DNA of 64,000 bases from assembly GCF_031846565.1 (NCBI RefSeq), contig NZ_JAVRHL010000001.1:868001-932000 (forward strand). The letters run 5' to 3'. A program made the translations under genes and the position numbers. The notes under the pieces were generated by a model, which was given only the letters and a program-made list of their open reading frames with translations, was not told the origin of the DNA and ran no database searches. This stretch comes from Tropicimonas_B omnivorans (lineage in GTDB: Bacteria; Pseudomonadota; Alphaproteobacteria; Rhodobacterales; Rhodobacteraceae). Positions 10,226 to 18,723 of the stretch are shown here, piece after piece; within the stretch, counting starts at the first letter, position 1, and each line of letters opens with the position of its first letter.

Positions 10226-11644
10226 GTGGTCATCGGGCGAATCGCCGACGGAATACTGCGCGGCGTCGAGGGCGCGAACGACCGCGTGACAGGGCTGTTC
10301 GAGCCCACCATCCGGCTTGGCGTCACGGGCCTCGCGCGCGCTGGCAAGACGGTCTTCATCACGTCCCTCGTGGCCAATCTGATGGACCGCGCGCGGATGC
10401 CCGGCCTCTCCGGCACGGCGAACGGCGCGATCAGGGCCGCCTGGCTCCAGCCGCAGCCGGACGACACCATCCCCCGCTTCGCGTTCGAGGAGCACCTGAG
10501 CGACATGACCGGCCCCGCGCCGCACTGGCCGGACAGCACCCGCGCGATTTCCGAGCTGCGCCTGTCACTCAAGGTGCAGCCCCAGGGGATGCTCGGATCG
10601 GTGTCCGGGCTCCGGACGGTACATCTCGATATCGTCGACTATCCGGGCGAATGGCTCCTCGATCTGGCGCTGATGGAGCAGGATTTCGCTGGGTGGTCCT
10701 GCGGCATGATCGAGGCCGCCGAGGGCCGCCCCGAGGCCGCGCCCTACCGCGAGGCGCTGGCGGGCCTCGATCCCACCGCCGAGTTCACGGAAACCGCGGC
10801 GCAGGGGCTCGCCCGCGCCTACACCGCCTATCTCGCGGCCGCGCGAAAGGCGGGCTACGCCGATTGCTCCCCTGGACGTTTCCTGATGCCCGGCGATCTC
10901 GAGGGCTCTCCGGCGCTGACCTTCGCGCCCGTCCCGCCGGGGGAGGGCCGCTTCCCGCGCGGCTCCCTCGGGCGGGAAATGGAGCGCCGCTTCGATGCCT
11001 ACAAGGGACAGGTCGTCCGCCCCTTCTTCCGCGATCACTTCTCCCGGATGGACCGGCAGGTCGTCCTCGTGGACCTTCTGGGGGCGATCCATGCGGGCCC
11101 GCACGCCGTCGCCGATCTCGGCGAGACCATGGAGCGCATCCTCGGCGCCTTCCGGCATGGCAAACGCAGCTGGCTGACGTCCCTCATCGGGGCGCGCCGG
11201 GTGGACCGGCTCCTCTTCGCCGCGACCAAGGCGGATCATCTGCACCATACGCAGCACGCGCGGATGACCGCGATCATGGCGGCGCTCCTGCGCGGGGCGA
11301 AGGACCAGGCGGATTTCGCCGGCGCGAAGACCCGCGCGCTCGCGATCGCGTCCCTGCGGGCGACGGTGGAAGAGATGCGGGAGCATGACGGCGAGCAGCT
11401 CGGCATGGTGCGCGGACGGCTCCTCGACACCGGCAAGGAGGTCATGCTCTGGCCCGGAGAGCTGCCAGAGGACCCCGCCCGCATCCTCAAGCCCGCGCGT
11501 GCCGGAGGAGGCGCCTGGCTCGACGGCGATTACGGGCTGATGCGCTTCGCTCCCGCGCCGGTCGTCCTCAAGCCGGGGGAGGGGCCGCCGCACATCCGGC
11601 TGGACCAGGCCGCCGATTTCCTGATCGGAGACCGCCTCAGATGA
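10226..11644 (+). CDS. ycjX: YcjX-family P-loop ATPase/GTPase (DUF463)
   Basis: P-loop NTPase of the YcjX family, linked in enterobacteria to the phage-shock regulon; its role here is unknown. I prefer the GTG at 10226, preceded by GAGGGGACGG, giving 472 residues starting MVIGRIADGILRGVEG; a TTG at 10193 would add 11 residues. The Walker A motif is GLARAGKT at residues 35-42, and family features include the DIVDYPGEWLLDL and FAATKADHLH segments, the latter resembling an NKXD-type specificity motif. The gene overlaps the next by four bases (ATGA), indicating a YcjX-YcjF unit. Confidence 0.88.
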   Translation: MVIGRIADGILRGVEGANDRVTGLFEPTIRLGVTGLARAGKTVFITSLVANLMDRARMPGLSGTANGAIRAAWLQPQPDDTIPRFAFEEHLSDMTGPAPHWPDSTRAISELRLSLKVQPQGMLGSVSGLRTVHLDIVDYPGEWLLDLALMEQDFAGWSCGMIEAAEGRPEAAPYREALAGLDPTAEFTETAAQGLARAYTAYLAAARKAGYADCSPGRFLMPGDLEGSPALTFAPVPPGEGRFPRGSLGREMERRFDAYKGQVVRPFFRDHFSRMDRQVVLVDLLGAIHAGPHAVADLGETMERILGAFRHGKRSWLTSLIGARRVDRLLFAATKADHLHHTQHARMTAIMAALLRGAKDQADFAGAKTRALAIASLRATVEEMREHDGEQLGMVRGRLLDTGKEVMLWPGELPEDPARILKPARAGGGAWLDGDYGLMRFAPAPVVLKPGEGPPHIRLDQAADFLIGDRLR

Positions 11645-12678
11645 GTGACGAGACAGCACGTCCCGGCCGCCGCCCTATAATGATCGAGATCGACGCCGAA
11701 ACGCGGGGTGGCCCCGGAATGAGCCCGGCGGAGGCGCCGCCTGTGCCCGACGCGCCCCGCTCCGAAGCCCCGCGCGGGCAGGCGATGAAGACGCTCGCGG
11801 CCCTCGGTGCGCGGCGGTCGTCGGGAGCCGCGAAGCTCTTCTGGGGCGCGCTCGTATCCCTCATCGGCTTCGCGGCCTCGATCGCGGCGTGGTCCTTCGT
11901 GACGTCCCTTCTGCAGGCAAGCCCGGTCCTCGGGATCATCGCGGCCGGCCTCGTCGCCGCCGTGCTGCTCGCGCTCATCGCGATGGCGATCAAGGAGGCT
12001 GCCAGCTTCTGGCGCCTCGGGCGGCTCGACCACATACACCGGGATGCCGAAGCGGCCCTCGCCGGCGCCGATCTCTCCCTCGCGCGCAAGAGCGTGGCGT
12101 CGCTCGAGAAGCTCTATGCCAGCCGGAATGACCTCGAATGGGGCCGTGCGAGACTGGCGGAGCGCAAGGGCGACCTCTTCGACGCGGATGCCCTCCTCGG
12201 CCTCGCGGAAGCGGAACTGATGGGACAGCTCGACCTCGCCGCGCGGGCGGAGATCGAGGCTGCGGCGCGGCAGGTCGCGGCGGTCACGGCGGTGGTGCCG
12301 CTGGCTCTGGCGGACGTCTTCACGGCGCTCACGTCGAACCTTCGCATGATCCGGCGCATCGCCGAGATCTATGGCGGGCGGTCCGGAACGCTCGGCACAT
12401 GGCGGCTCACCCGCTCCGTGCTGACCCACCTCGTCGCAACGGGCGCCGTCGCCGTTGGCGATGATCTGATCCACACCGTGGCGGGCGGCGGGCTCCTGTC
12501 ACGCCTCTCCCGCCGCTTCGGGGAAGGGGTCGTGAACGGCGCCCTGACGGCCCGCGTCGGCGTTGCGGCGATGGAGGTCTGCCGCCCGCTTCCCTTTCAG
12601 CGCCTGCGCAAGCCGACGACGGCCAACCTGGTCGGTCGCGCCCTGACCGGGCTCTTCGACAAGGAGGGCGAGGACTAG
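11641..12678 (+). CDS. ycjF: YcjF-like DUF697/TIGR01620 family membrane protein
   Basis: A 345-residue inner membrane protein coupled to ycjX by an ATGA overlap. The N-terminal 60 residues are soluble and charged. Two hydrophobic segments follow (about residues 62-82 and 90-115, including LGIIAAGLVAAVLLALIAMA), then a largely helical domain ending in the conserved RVGVAAMEVCRPLPF segment. The family accompanies YcjX in many proteobacteria, so the pair probably works together; the activity is not known. Confidence 0.85.
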   Translation: MSDETARPGRRPIMIEIDAETRGGPGMSPAEAPPVPDAPRSEAPRGQAMKTLAALGARRSSGAAKLFWGALVSLIGFAASIAAWSFVTSLLQASPVLGIIAAGLVAAVLLALIAMAIKEAASFWRLGRLDHIHRDAEAALAGADLSLARKSVASLEKLYASRNDLEWGRARLAERKGDLFDADALLGLAEAELMGQLDLAARAEIEAAARQVAAVTAVVPLALADVFTALTSNLRMIRRIAEIYGGRSGTLGTWRLTRSVLTHLVATGAVAVGDDLIHTVAGGGLLSRLSRRFGEGVVNGALTARVGVAAMEVCRPLPFQRLRKPTTANLVGRALTGLFDKEGED

Positions 12679-12790
12679 GGCAGCGAGGCCTCCGGCGGCG
12701 GGCCGGCGCCCCGGCCGCACCGGCGGGTCTGCACTTAGCGTCCGCCGCCCGATCATCCGACCGCCATGTCCCGATCCGATCCTCCAGACG

Positions 12791-12819
12791 AAAAAAAGGG
12801 CCCGCCTGGTGGCGGGCCC
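12791..12819 (-). terminator. intrinsic terminator of the Bax-inhibitor-1 family gene
   Basis: A perfect 9-base inverted repeat (GGGCCCGCC / GGCGGGCCC) with a TGGT loop lies just past the stop of the minus-strand gene ending at 12847. Read on the minus strand it is followed by seven T's, the classic intrinsic terminator form. Confidence 0.88.
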
Positions 12820-12846
12820 TTTCGTCCGGTTCGGAGCCTTTGCAGC

Positions 12847-13620
12847 TTATTCGCGATTGCCGAAGAGCTGGAGCAGGAACATGAACATGTTGATGAAGTC
12901 GAGGTAGAGGCTCAGCGCGCCCATGATGGCGGCCTTGCCGAGCCACTCCGAATCGCCGTGCTGGGCGTGGGCCAGGTACTCGGTCTTGATCTTCTGGGTG
13001 TCATAGGCGGTCAGGCCGGCGAAGATCAGCACACCGAGGGCGGAGATCGCGAACATCACCGCCGGGGAGGCGAGGAAGATGTTGACGATCGACGCCACGA
13101 CCAAGCCGATCACGCCCATGATCAGGAACGATCCCCAGCCGGAGATGTCCTTCTTCGTCGTGTAGCCCCAGAGGGACAGACCGGCGAAGGCGATCGCGGT
13201 GATCAGGAAGACCTGCGCGATGGAGTAGCTGGTGAAGACCAGGAAGATGGAGGACAGCGACAGGCCCATGACGGCTGCGAACGCGTAGAACACGAGTTGC
13301 GCGGTGGCGGCGGACATGCGGTTGATCCCGGCGGAGAAGCCGAAAACGAAGATCAGCGGCGCGAACATGATGAGCCACTTCAGGGGCGACGCATAGATCG
13401 CGTAGCCGAAGTCCGTCAGGTAGGTGTTCGCGCTGATCTGGTACGCGGTCGGCGCATCGCTCGTCGCGAGGCCGGAAATCGCCCACGCCGCGAGCGCGGT
13501 GATCAGCATGCCCACGGACATGGTGCCGTAGACCTTGTTCATGTGGGCCTTGAGGCCCGCGTCGATCTGAGCGGTGCGGACGCCAGCGGTCCCCGTTCGG
13601 ATCGTGTCAAATTGTGCCAT
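12847..13620 (-). CDS. Bax inhibitor-1 family membrane protein
   Basis: A 257-residue protein with about seven transmembrane helices. The sequence starts MAQFDTIRTGTAGVRTAQID and contains family features such as HMNKVYGTMSVGMLITALAAW, GLTAYDTQKIKTEYL and a C-terminal ALSLYLDFINMFMFLLQLFG helix. Bacterial relatives (YccA/YbhL/YetJ) include an FtsH-associated protein and calcium-leak channels, but which applies here cannot be told. A good ribosome-binding site (GGAGGT) precedes the ATG and a strong terminator follows, so it is probably transcribed alone. Confidence 0.92.
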   Translation of the reverse strand: MAQFDTIRTGTAGVRTAQIDAGLKAHMNKVYGTMSVGMLITALAAWAISGLATSDAPTAYQISANTYLTDFGYAIYASPLKWLIMFAPLIFVFGFSAGINRMSAATAQLVFYAFAAVMGLSLSSIFLVFTSYSIAQVFLITAIAFAGLSLWGYTTKKDISGWGSFLIMGVIGLVVASIVNIFLASPAVMFAISALGVLIFAGLTAYDTQKIKTEYLAHAQHGDSEWLGKAAIMGALSLYLDFINMFMFLLQLFGNRE

Positions 13621-13789
13621 CCATACCTCCAGTCGAAAACAGGTCCCGCGCGCGGGCGGGCTTCGTATGCAATATCGGGAGGAAGTCCCGCGTATTCAAG
13701 GTTTTCCGGAGGGCCCAACGCGGTCGTGAGGTTAACGGGCGACAGGATACGCGCCGGCACCGGGAGAAACCTGAATCAGGGGGGAAAAG

Positions 13790-13866
13790 TGGTACCGCCT
13801 GCCCGGTTCGAACGGGCGACCTCTTGATCCACAATCAAGCGCTCTAACCTACTGAGCTAAGGCGGC
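13790..13866 (-). tRNA. tRNA-His (GUG)
   Basis: A complete 77-base cloverleaf including an encoded CCA. The acceptor strands are GCCGCCT and AGGCGGT, the anticodon stem CTTGA/TCAAG holds the loop TTGTGGA with anticodon GTG, and the T arm is GCCCG-TTCGAAC-CGGGC. The first acceptor pair is G1.U72, the discriminator is A73, and the template base before G1 is T, so the G-1 found in most tRNA-His is not encoded. This is the pattern described for alphaproteobacterial tRNA-His and fits the divergent hisS in this window. T- and C-rich sequence directly follows the 3' end. Confidence 0.96.
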
Positions 13867-14012
13867 ACGGGCCGAGCGTTTAGCGCCCGCGAGCGGTCCG
13901 CGCAAGGGGCGCCGGGACGATTTCCCGCCGCTTGCCACACCGCGCCACGAGGGTATATCCCCTTTCATCCACCGTCCAGTAGGGGCGGTCAGGCAGCATC
14001 CGAAGGGACGCC

Positions 14013-14234
14013 ATGAGTATCGACAGCGAAATCGACATTACTGCGAACCTGCAGATCGGCCCGACCACGTCGGGGATGGTGCGGATCTTCGTCGAGGCCG
14101 AAGGCGGCATCGAGATCCCGCTCGACTTCGAGCCGGACGAGGCGGTGGAGATCGCCGAGGAGATCCGCGCCGCGGCCGAGGCTGCGCGGGCGAAGGCGGG
14201 CGGCGGCAAGCCCGGCGGCAAGAAAAAGCGCTGA
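14013..14234 (+). CDS. small conserved protein, DUF6324-like
   Basis: A 73-residue acidic protein starting MSIDSEIDITANLQIGPT with a central MVRIFVEAEGGIEIPLDFEPDEAVEIAEEIRAAAE segment and a lysine/glycine-rich tail. I recognise the pattern from a small conserved protein of Rhodobacterales (DUF6324, from memory); no function is known. The mix of acidic helix and short strands argues for a real gene, as does its sense-strand composition. Confidence 0.7.
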   Translation: MSIDSEIDITANLQIGPTTSGMVRIFVEAEGGIEIPLDFEPDEAVEIAEEIRAAAEAARAKAGGGKPGGKKKR

Positions 14235-14241
14235 AGCGCCG

Positions 14242-14985
14242 TCAGGCCGCCTGCCTCTTGCGCCATTCGGTCCGCCCGTCCGGATGGACGATCTTCTCCA
14301 GTTGCCGTTCGTCCCGCCATTGTCGTCCGATGTCGCGGATGATGGGCCGGTCGTCCCGGCCGGGCAGGACCTGACAGCGCAGGGGCTTCACGAATTCGCT
14401 CAGCGCAGGGTTCTTCTTCCGGCCCCGCATCTGCTTCTCCGGATCCAGTCCCGTATTCATCCGCGCTGCGACCTCGCGTACGAACGCGCCGGTGAAGAAA
14501 CCGGGGCTCGTTCCGAAGATGGGTCGCGTTTCGGTCCGGATCGGCAGGCCGAACAGGCGGGTGCGCACCTTGCGCGAGACGAGGTCATGCGAGGGGCCTG
14601 TCCAGTCGATATGTTCCGACAGAAGAAGCATGGCCGCGACATTCCCGCGCCCGAGACCGGCGATATCCGCGGGCCTCACGTCCTCGTCGAGCAGCCAGTC
14701 ATCCTCCAGATGGAAAACAGCGGATCCCGTCGTCCCGGCCCACAGGCGCTGGACGGCGGCGCAGAATCCGGGCGTCTGCGGTTCATGCAGAACGATATCA
14801 GGGAAGGCGGATGTCAGGATCTTTCGGCACGCCGCGTGATCGGCCTCGTCACCGCCGAACGCGTCGAGGTTGGCCGAAACGCGGCTTATGTCGAAATGCC
14901 GGAAGAGCCTCGCATCGAAGGAGGCGAGCGTCCGTTCCAGAAGGGCCGGCCGACGGCCGGACACGATGACGATCTCGAGGTCCAC
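14242..14985 (-). CDS. glycosyltransferase-like protein (GT-A type)
   Basis: The N-terminus VDLEIVIVSGRRPALLERTLASFD resembles GT-A nucleotide-sugar folds, and FHLEDDW near residue 105 is a plausible metal-binding acidic motif. The C-terminal third is basic and polar. The donor and acceptor are unknown. I take the GTG at 14985 as start because GGAG lies a few bases upstream; a TTG at 15000 or a GTG at 15102 would extend it into the coding end of the upstream mmcB-like gene. About 247 residues from the chosen start. The reading frame and codon use fit the neighbours. Confidence 0.6.
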   Translation of the reverse strand: MDLEIVIVSGRRPALLERTLASFDARLFRHFDISRVSANLDAFGGDEADHAACRKILTSAFPDIVLHEPQTPGFCAAVQRLWAGTTGSAVFHLEDDWLLDEDVRPADIAGLGRGNVAAMLLLSEHIDWTGPSHDLVSRKVRTRLFGLPIRTETRPIFGTSPGFFTGAFVREVAARMNTGLDPEKQMRGRKKNPALSEFVKPLRCQVLPGRDDRPIIRDIGRQWRDERQLEKIVHPDGRTEWRKRQAA

Positions 14986-15026
14986 GATGGTCTCCAGCAA
15001 GGTGGGGCCGCACCAAGCATAGATGA

Positions 15027-15500
15027 TCAGGTAGAAATCGTGAAGCTCGGATCGCGCATAAGTTGAAGGCGGCGTGCGGCGTGCCGCGCGAATTTCTGGC
15101 ACATAACCTTGCGTCTCGCCCCGGCAAGCCTGGTCTCCGGCCCCATGCGCAGGATCTCGCCGTCATAGGCATCCGCGATCGCGAGCCCGGTGCCTTCGGG
15201 AAGGAGGTCGGACGGGAAGGACTCGTCCACCGCCCAGAAGAAACGGTCGCACCACTCGAGGTAGCCCTGCCACTTGCGGTCGGACATGTAATCCGCCCGG
15301 CTCGACTTGCATTCGAAGATCCAGATCTCTCCCTTCGGTCCCATCGCCATCACGTCGACCCTGAGGCCGGGGGTCGGGATCAGCTCCTCCACGGTCACGA
15401 ACCCCGCATGTGCCATCATCCGGCATATGCCTCGGGCGATAAGCTGGCCGGGCATCAGAGATTGGACGCGGGAGGTGTCTGGCGCAGGGTCGAACGACAT
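15027..15500 (-). CDS. mmcB: MmcB family DNA repair protein
   Basis: A 157-residue protein with a PD-(D/E)XK-like core: GLRVDVMAMGPKGEIWIFECKSSRADY supplies the conserved aspartate and the E-C-K triad of this nuclease-like fold. Caulobacter MmcB belongs to the damage response and is required for mitomycin resistance; the same role here is inferred. The start is the ATG at 15500 (MSFDPAPD); an upstream extension to 15569 is low-complexity and unlikely. It lies just upstream of the glycosyltransferase-like gene on the same strand. Confidence 0.82.
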   Translation of the reverse strand: MSFDPAPDTSRVQSLMPGQLIARGICRMMAHAGFVTVEELIPTPGLRVDVMAMGPKGEIWIFECKSSRADYMSDRKWQGYLEWCDRFFWAVDESFPSDLLPEGTGLAIADAYDGEILRMGPETRLAGARRKVMCQKFARHAARRLQLMRDPSFTIST

Positions 15501-15739
15501 GGCCAGAGGATGAACACAAGGGGAACGTCCGCGCAAGCCGGCCTCGCCGGAGCGTGATGGCGAGAGCACGCGGTCCCAGTCACGGAAATCGGTCCGACCC
15601 CTTGTCGCCGTGGCCCTTGCGCCTTATCTCGCGGCTTGGCGGATCTGCCCTTCTCGTTCATGGGGTCAAATTCCGGTGGCCTTAAGCAATTCCGAGGGAG
15701 CTGGCTCTGATCGGGCCGTGGTCCGGTTACCTGGCGCCC

Positions 15740-15755
15740 ACCTGTATATACAGGT
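15740..15755. repeat. 16-base perfect palindrome in intergenic DNA
   Basis: ACCTGTATATACAGGT is its own reverse complement. It lies between the yjdF-like stop (15775) and the mmcB start (15500), about 240 bases upstream of mmcB. The form suggests an operator for a dimeric regulator; it has no T-tract typical of a terminator. The rest of 15501-15774 shows no gene I can support. Confidence 0.5.
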
Positions 15756-15774
15756 CCTCGGGAATTGGTTGCCC

Positions 15775-16473
15775 CTACGGATGCGGCGGTCCCCGCCACT
15801 TTTCTTCTCCCCGCGTGCCCGGCTTCAGCCGCTGGCGCCCGCGGCGGAGAGAGAACCTGCGCCTGTTCGCGTCGATGAACTCCTCGATGAGATCCGAGAC
15901 GAAGCCGCCCTCCCTCCGTTTGAGGTAGAGATACCCGGCAAGCGCCGCGATGCCCGCCCCGAGGCAATCCACGATCAGATCCCACATCGTGTCGACGAGC
16001 CCGGATTTCTGCATGTTCATGCCGAAGGTCTGGTCCATGACGAATTCGAAGATCTCCCAGACCGCCCCGATGGAGACCGCGAAGCAGAAGGACAGCATCG
16101 CCAGCGGCCCGGCCGGTGCGGCATAGCGGTCGCCCTCGAAGAGGAAGAACAGGAACACAAATCCCACGATCCCGAACCCGACTGCCGACGCGCCGTGCAA
16201 GATCATGTCCCACCACCAGAATCTCTCGTAGAAGTCGAAGGCCTCGCCGAGGAATAGTGTGGCGAACACGAACAGGCAGACCCCGGAGAGGAACTTCGCC
16301 GGAAGCACGATGTCGAACCGCGACACGAACAGCGACGGCGCCAGGGTCAGCATGAAGGACGACACGGCGAGAAAGAGAATCGACCAGTGGCCATGCCACG
16401 CCGCCTGCGCTGCCGCTGCGGTCAGCACGAGCCAGATGGCCCAGACGAGGAGGGGCTGATGATGAAATTTCAT
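15775..16473 (-). CDS. YjdF-like (DUF2238) membrane protein
   Basis: A 232-residue integral membrane protein with about six hydrophobic segments, beginning MKFHHQPLLVWAIWLVLTAAAAQ. The WWDMILHGASAVGFGIVGF segment, the later VSIGAVWEIFEFVMDQTFGMNMQ and DTMWDLIVDCLGAG motifs, and a basic C-terminal tail match the YjdF/DUF2238 family, whose function is unknown. Conserved H, W, E and D residues inside or next to helices hint at metal or proton chemistry, which is speculation. The ATG at 16473 is chosen because the longer frame upstream is arginine-rich and hydrophilic. Confidence 0.8.
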   Translation of the reverse strand: MKFHHQPLLVWAIWLVLTAAAAQAAWHGHWSILFLAVSSFMLTLAPSLFVSRFDIVLPAKFLSGVCLFVFATLFLGEAFDFYERFWWWDMILHGASAVGFGIVGFVFLFFLFEGDRYAAPAGPLAMLSFCFAVSIGAVWEIFEFVMDQTFGMNMQKSGLVDTMWDLIVDCLGAGIAALAGYLYLKRREGGFVSDLIEEFIDANRRRFSLRRGRQRLKPGTRGEEKWRGPPHP

Positions 16474-16532
16474 GCGCGGGACGCTGCGACGAGCGATCGT
16501 GGAGCACAAGGTATCCGCAGACGATTTCAGGC

Positions 16533-17276
16533 ATGCCGTTGCACGGGGGGGCCTTGCGCGTGAGCCTTCCCCCGCCTCTCCCGGGCAAGCTGAGACTGGC
16601 GAGCTGGAACGTGCGCAAGTGCTTCGGTCTCGACTGGCGCCGGGATCCCGAGCGCGTCGCCCGCGGGATCGCCCGTCTCGGCGCGGACGTCGTGACCTTG
16701 CAGGAAGCGGACTGGCGTCTCGGTCCGCGCCACTCCGCGATCCCGCCCCATGCGATCCGCGAGCTGGCCGGGATGGAGCCGCTGCCGGCGGGGAAGGGCA
16801 CGTCCCTCGGTCATCACGGCAATGCCATGCTGGTCCGCGAGCGTGTCGAGGTCGCATCGGTGGCGCCGTTCGACCTGATGGGGATCGGCCGGGGTGGCAT
16901 TCTCGCCGAGTTGTCCGTGCGGGAGGTGCCCTTCCGCCTCGTCGGCACCCATTTCTCGCTGGTCCGCCGCACGCGGCTCAGCCAGCAGGTCGAGATCGTG
17001 AAACGGCTCTCCGCCCTCGAGCCGCGGCCCGTCGCGATCATGGGGGATTTCAACGAGTTCAGCCGCACCGCCGGATTCGCGCCGTTCCGGGTCTCGAAAT
17101 TCGACGTCCGCGAGGTCGGAAATTCGTTTCACACGACCTATCCCTGGGCACCGCTCGACCGCTTCGTTCTCAAGGGCCTGCACATGATCCGCGGCGGCGT
17201 CGCCAAGGGCCCGGAGTTCGGCCGCGCTTCCGATCACCTGCCGATCTGGGCCGATATTGCCTGGCCGCCGGGTTGA
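16533..17276 (+). CDS. endonuclease/exonuclease/phosphatase family protein
   Basis: Predicted metal-dependent phosphodiesterase of the DNase I/sphingomyelinase fold. Active-site landmarks appear in order: the N of LASWNVRK near residue 25, the E of TLQEADW near 55, H of VGTHFSLV near 143, GDFNEF near 171, and the terminal SDH of GRASDHLPIW. There is no signal peptide, so it is probably cytoplasmic. The listed start is the ATG at 16533; a GTG at 16560 follows a stretch of seven G's and may be the true start. The substrate (nucleic acid, phospholipid or phosphoinositide-like) cannot be told. Confidence 0.85.
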   Translation: MPLHGGALRVSLPPPLPGKLRLASWNVRKCFGLDWRRDPERVARGIARLGADVVTLQEADWRLGPRHSAIPPHAIRELAGMEPLPAGKGTSLGHHGNAMLVRERVEVASVAPFDLMGIGRGGILAELSVREVPFRLVGTHFSLVRRTRLSQQVEIVKRLSALEPRPVAIMGDFNEFSRTAGFAPFRVSKFDVREVGNSFHTTYPWAPLDRFVLKGLHMIRGGVAKGPEFGRASDHLPIWADIAWPPG

Positions 17277-17387
17277 GCGGACGCCAGGTCTCCCCGCACG
17301 GCGCGCCGTCCCACCGATTAGTCATTTCGATCGAGGCACATCGCGAGGTAGAGTGACGGCTGCAAGGGGAAGCGGGGGACGTCACGA

Positions 17388-18716
17388 ATGGATGCAGACG
17401 AGCGAAGGATGGGGCGCGCCGAAGCGCGCGGTCTGCGGCACGCGAAGGAACTCGAGGGCCATATCGGCATACTCGACACGTTCACCCCGACCGCGCTCGG
17501 CGTCCTCGCCTGCGCGTCTGGCATCTACACCTATCTCGGCGTGTCGTCCCTTCTCGACGATTCGGGCGCCTTCACCTTCTTCGCGGCGATATCCTACTCC
17601 ATCGCCGTCTCGGTCGGGATCTTCGTCTTCTGGTCCTACCTGATGCGCCTTCTGCCGGCGGTGAAGACCGCGGGCGCGCGCATCGGGCTCATGGCGTCGA
17701 TGGCGCTCGGCTCGCTCGCCATTGTCGCGATGTCCTCCTGGCTGAACGCGGCTGCGCTCGCCGGAGCGGCGGCGGTGGAACAGCATCTCGCCAATACCGT
17801 GCAGGAGTATCAGACCAGCCTCGAGCGGGCACACCAGGTCGCCGTGAGCGCACAGGGGCTCGAGCTCGACGTGTCCCGCGTCCGCCAGTCCTTCGTGGAT
17901 CTGGGGGAGCAGGAGGCGACGGGGGATCTGTCCGGCATCGCGGGTCGCGGCGCCGTCTTCCGCGTGCTGCGGCAGAAGTCGCAGGAACTGGAGACCCTCG
18001 AGACGCAGATCGCGGCGCAGGATCCGCTGGTGGATCGGGCCTTCGCAGAGGGCAACGCCATCCTGTCGCGGATGCGGGCCCTGACGGTGGCGCAAGGGTC
18101 GGTCGAGGATCGCTCCGTGACCTTCTCCGAAGAGGCCGTCCGCCTGGCCGGGATCATCACGCAGCTTCGCCAGCTCTCCGTCGCGCCGCTCGTGCAGCGC
18201 GCGGCGCAGGACCTTCGCGCGTCCGTCGTCCTGCCGGAACTCGATGGTTCCAGCGATGCGATCCGTCAGGGCCAGCAGGCGACGATCACCTCCGTCCTGG
18301 AAGTCCTCGGTCAGCGTGCCCAGACGCTGGAGGCCGCGGCGCAGCAGGTCATCGAGATGCCGGCCCCGGCCGAGGTCGGGTATACGCCGATCAGCACGGC
18401 GGACGCGGTGATCCGGTACGCGTCGAACTTCGCCCCCTCCTGGGCCGGCGCCATCGCGATCGACCTCTTGCCGGCCGTGCTCGTCTTCATCCTCATGGTC
18501 GTGCAGTCGGCGATCCGCTCCGGGCGGGAGGGCACGCGGATCGAGGACTCGCTGACGCTTGCCGAGATGCGCGCCGCGATTCTCGCGATCAGGGACGTGG
18601 AGGAGGCAAGCCGGCCGTCGGGTCCGGTCCCGGAAGAGTACGAGGGGCCGCCACGACCGGACCGCGTGTCCGAGGGGCCGAAGGCCGTCGGCTCCGGTCC
18701 GCGACCGGCGGGCTGA
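17388..18716 (+). CDS. unrecognised membrane protein with central coiled coil
   Basis: A 442-residue protein that I do not recognise. Three hydrophobic segments cluster near the N-terminus (about residues 35-55, 62-85 and 95-118). A long helical, glutamine/glutamate/alanine-rich stretch follows (about 120-340), with heptad-like patterns such as VFRVLRQKSQELETLETQIAAQ. A fourth hydrophobic segment lies near 365-388 (GAIAIDLLPAVLVFILMVVQ), before a proline-rich cytoplasmic-type tail. The topology suggests a periplasmic coiled coil tethered at both ends. It ends 7 bases before the ClpP-like gene, so the two are probably cotranscribed. Confidence 0.7.
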   Translation: MDADERRMGRAEARGLRHAKELEGHIGILDTFTPTALGVLACASGIYTYLGVSSLLDDSGAFTFFAAISYSIAVSVGIFVFWSYLMRLLPAVKTAGARIGLMASMALGSLAIVAMSSWLNAAALAGAAAVEQHLANTVQEYQTSLERAHQVAVSAQGLELDVSRVRQSFVDLGEQEATGDLSGIAGRGAVFRVLRQKSQELETLETQIAAQDPLVDRAFAEGNAILSRMRALTVAQGSVEDRSVTFSEEAVRLAGIITQLRQLSVAPLVQRAAQDLRASVVLPELDGSSDAIRQGQQATITSVLEVLGQRAQTLEAAAQQVIEMPAPAEVGYTPISTADAVIRYASNFAPSWAGAIAIDLLPAVLVFILMVVQSAIRSGREGTRIEDSLTLAEMRAAILAIRDVEEASRPSGPVPEEYEGPPRPDRVSEGPKAVGSGPRPAG

Positions 18717-18723
18717 TCCGGCC

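Noticed and set aside
15740..15755. Calling the palindrome a LexA or lux box
   Set aside because: Spacing does not fit either: alphaproteobacterial LexA uses GTTC-N7-GTTC, and lux boxes are 18-20 bases with a longer centre.
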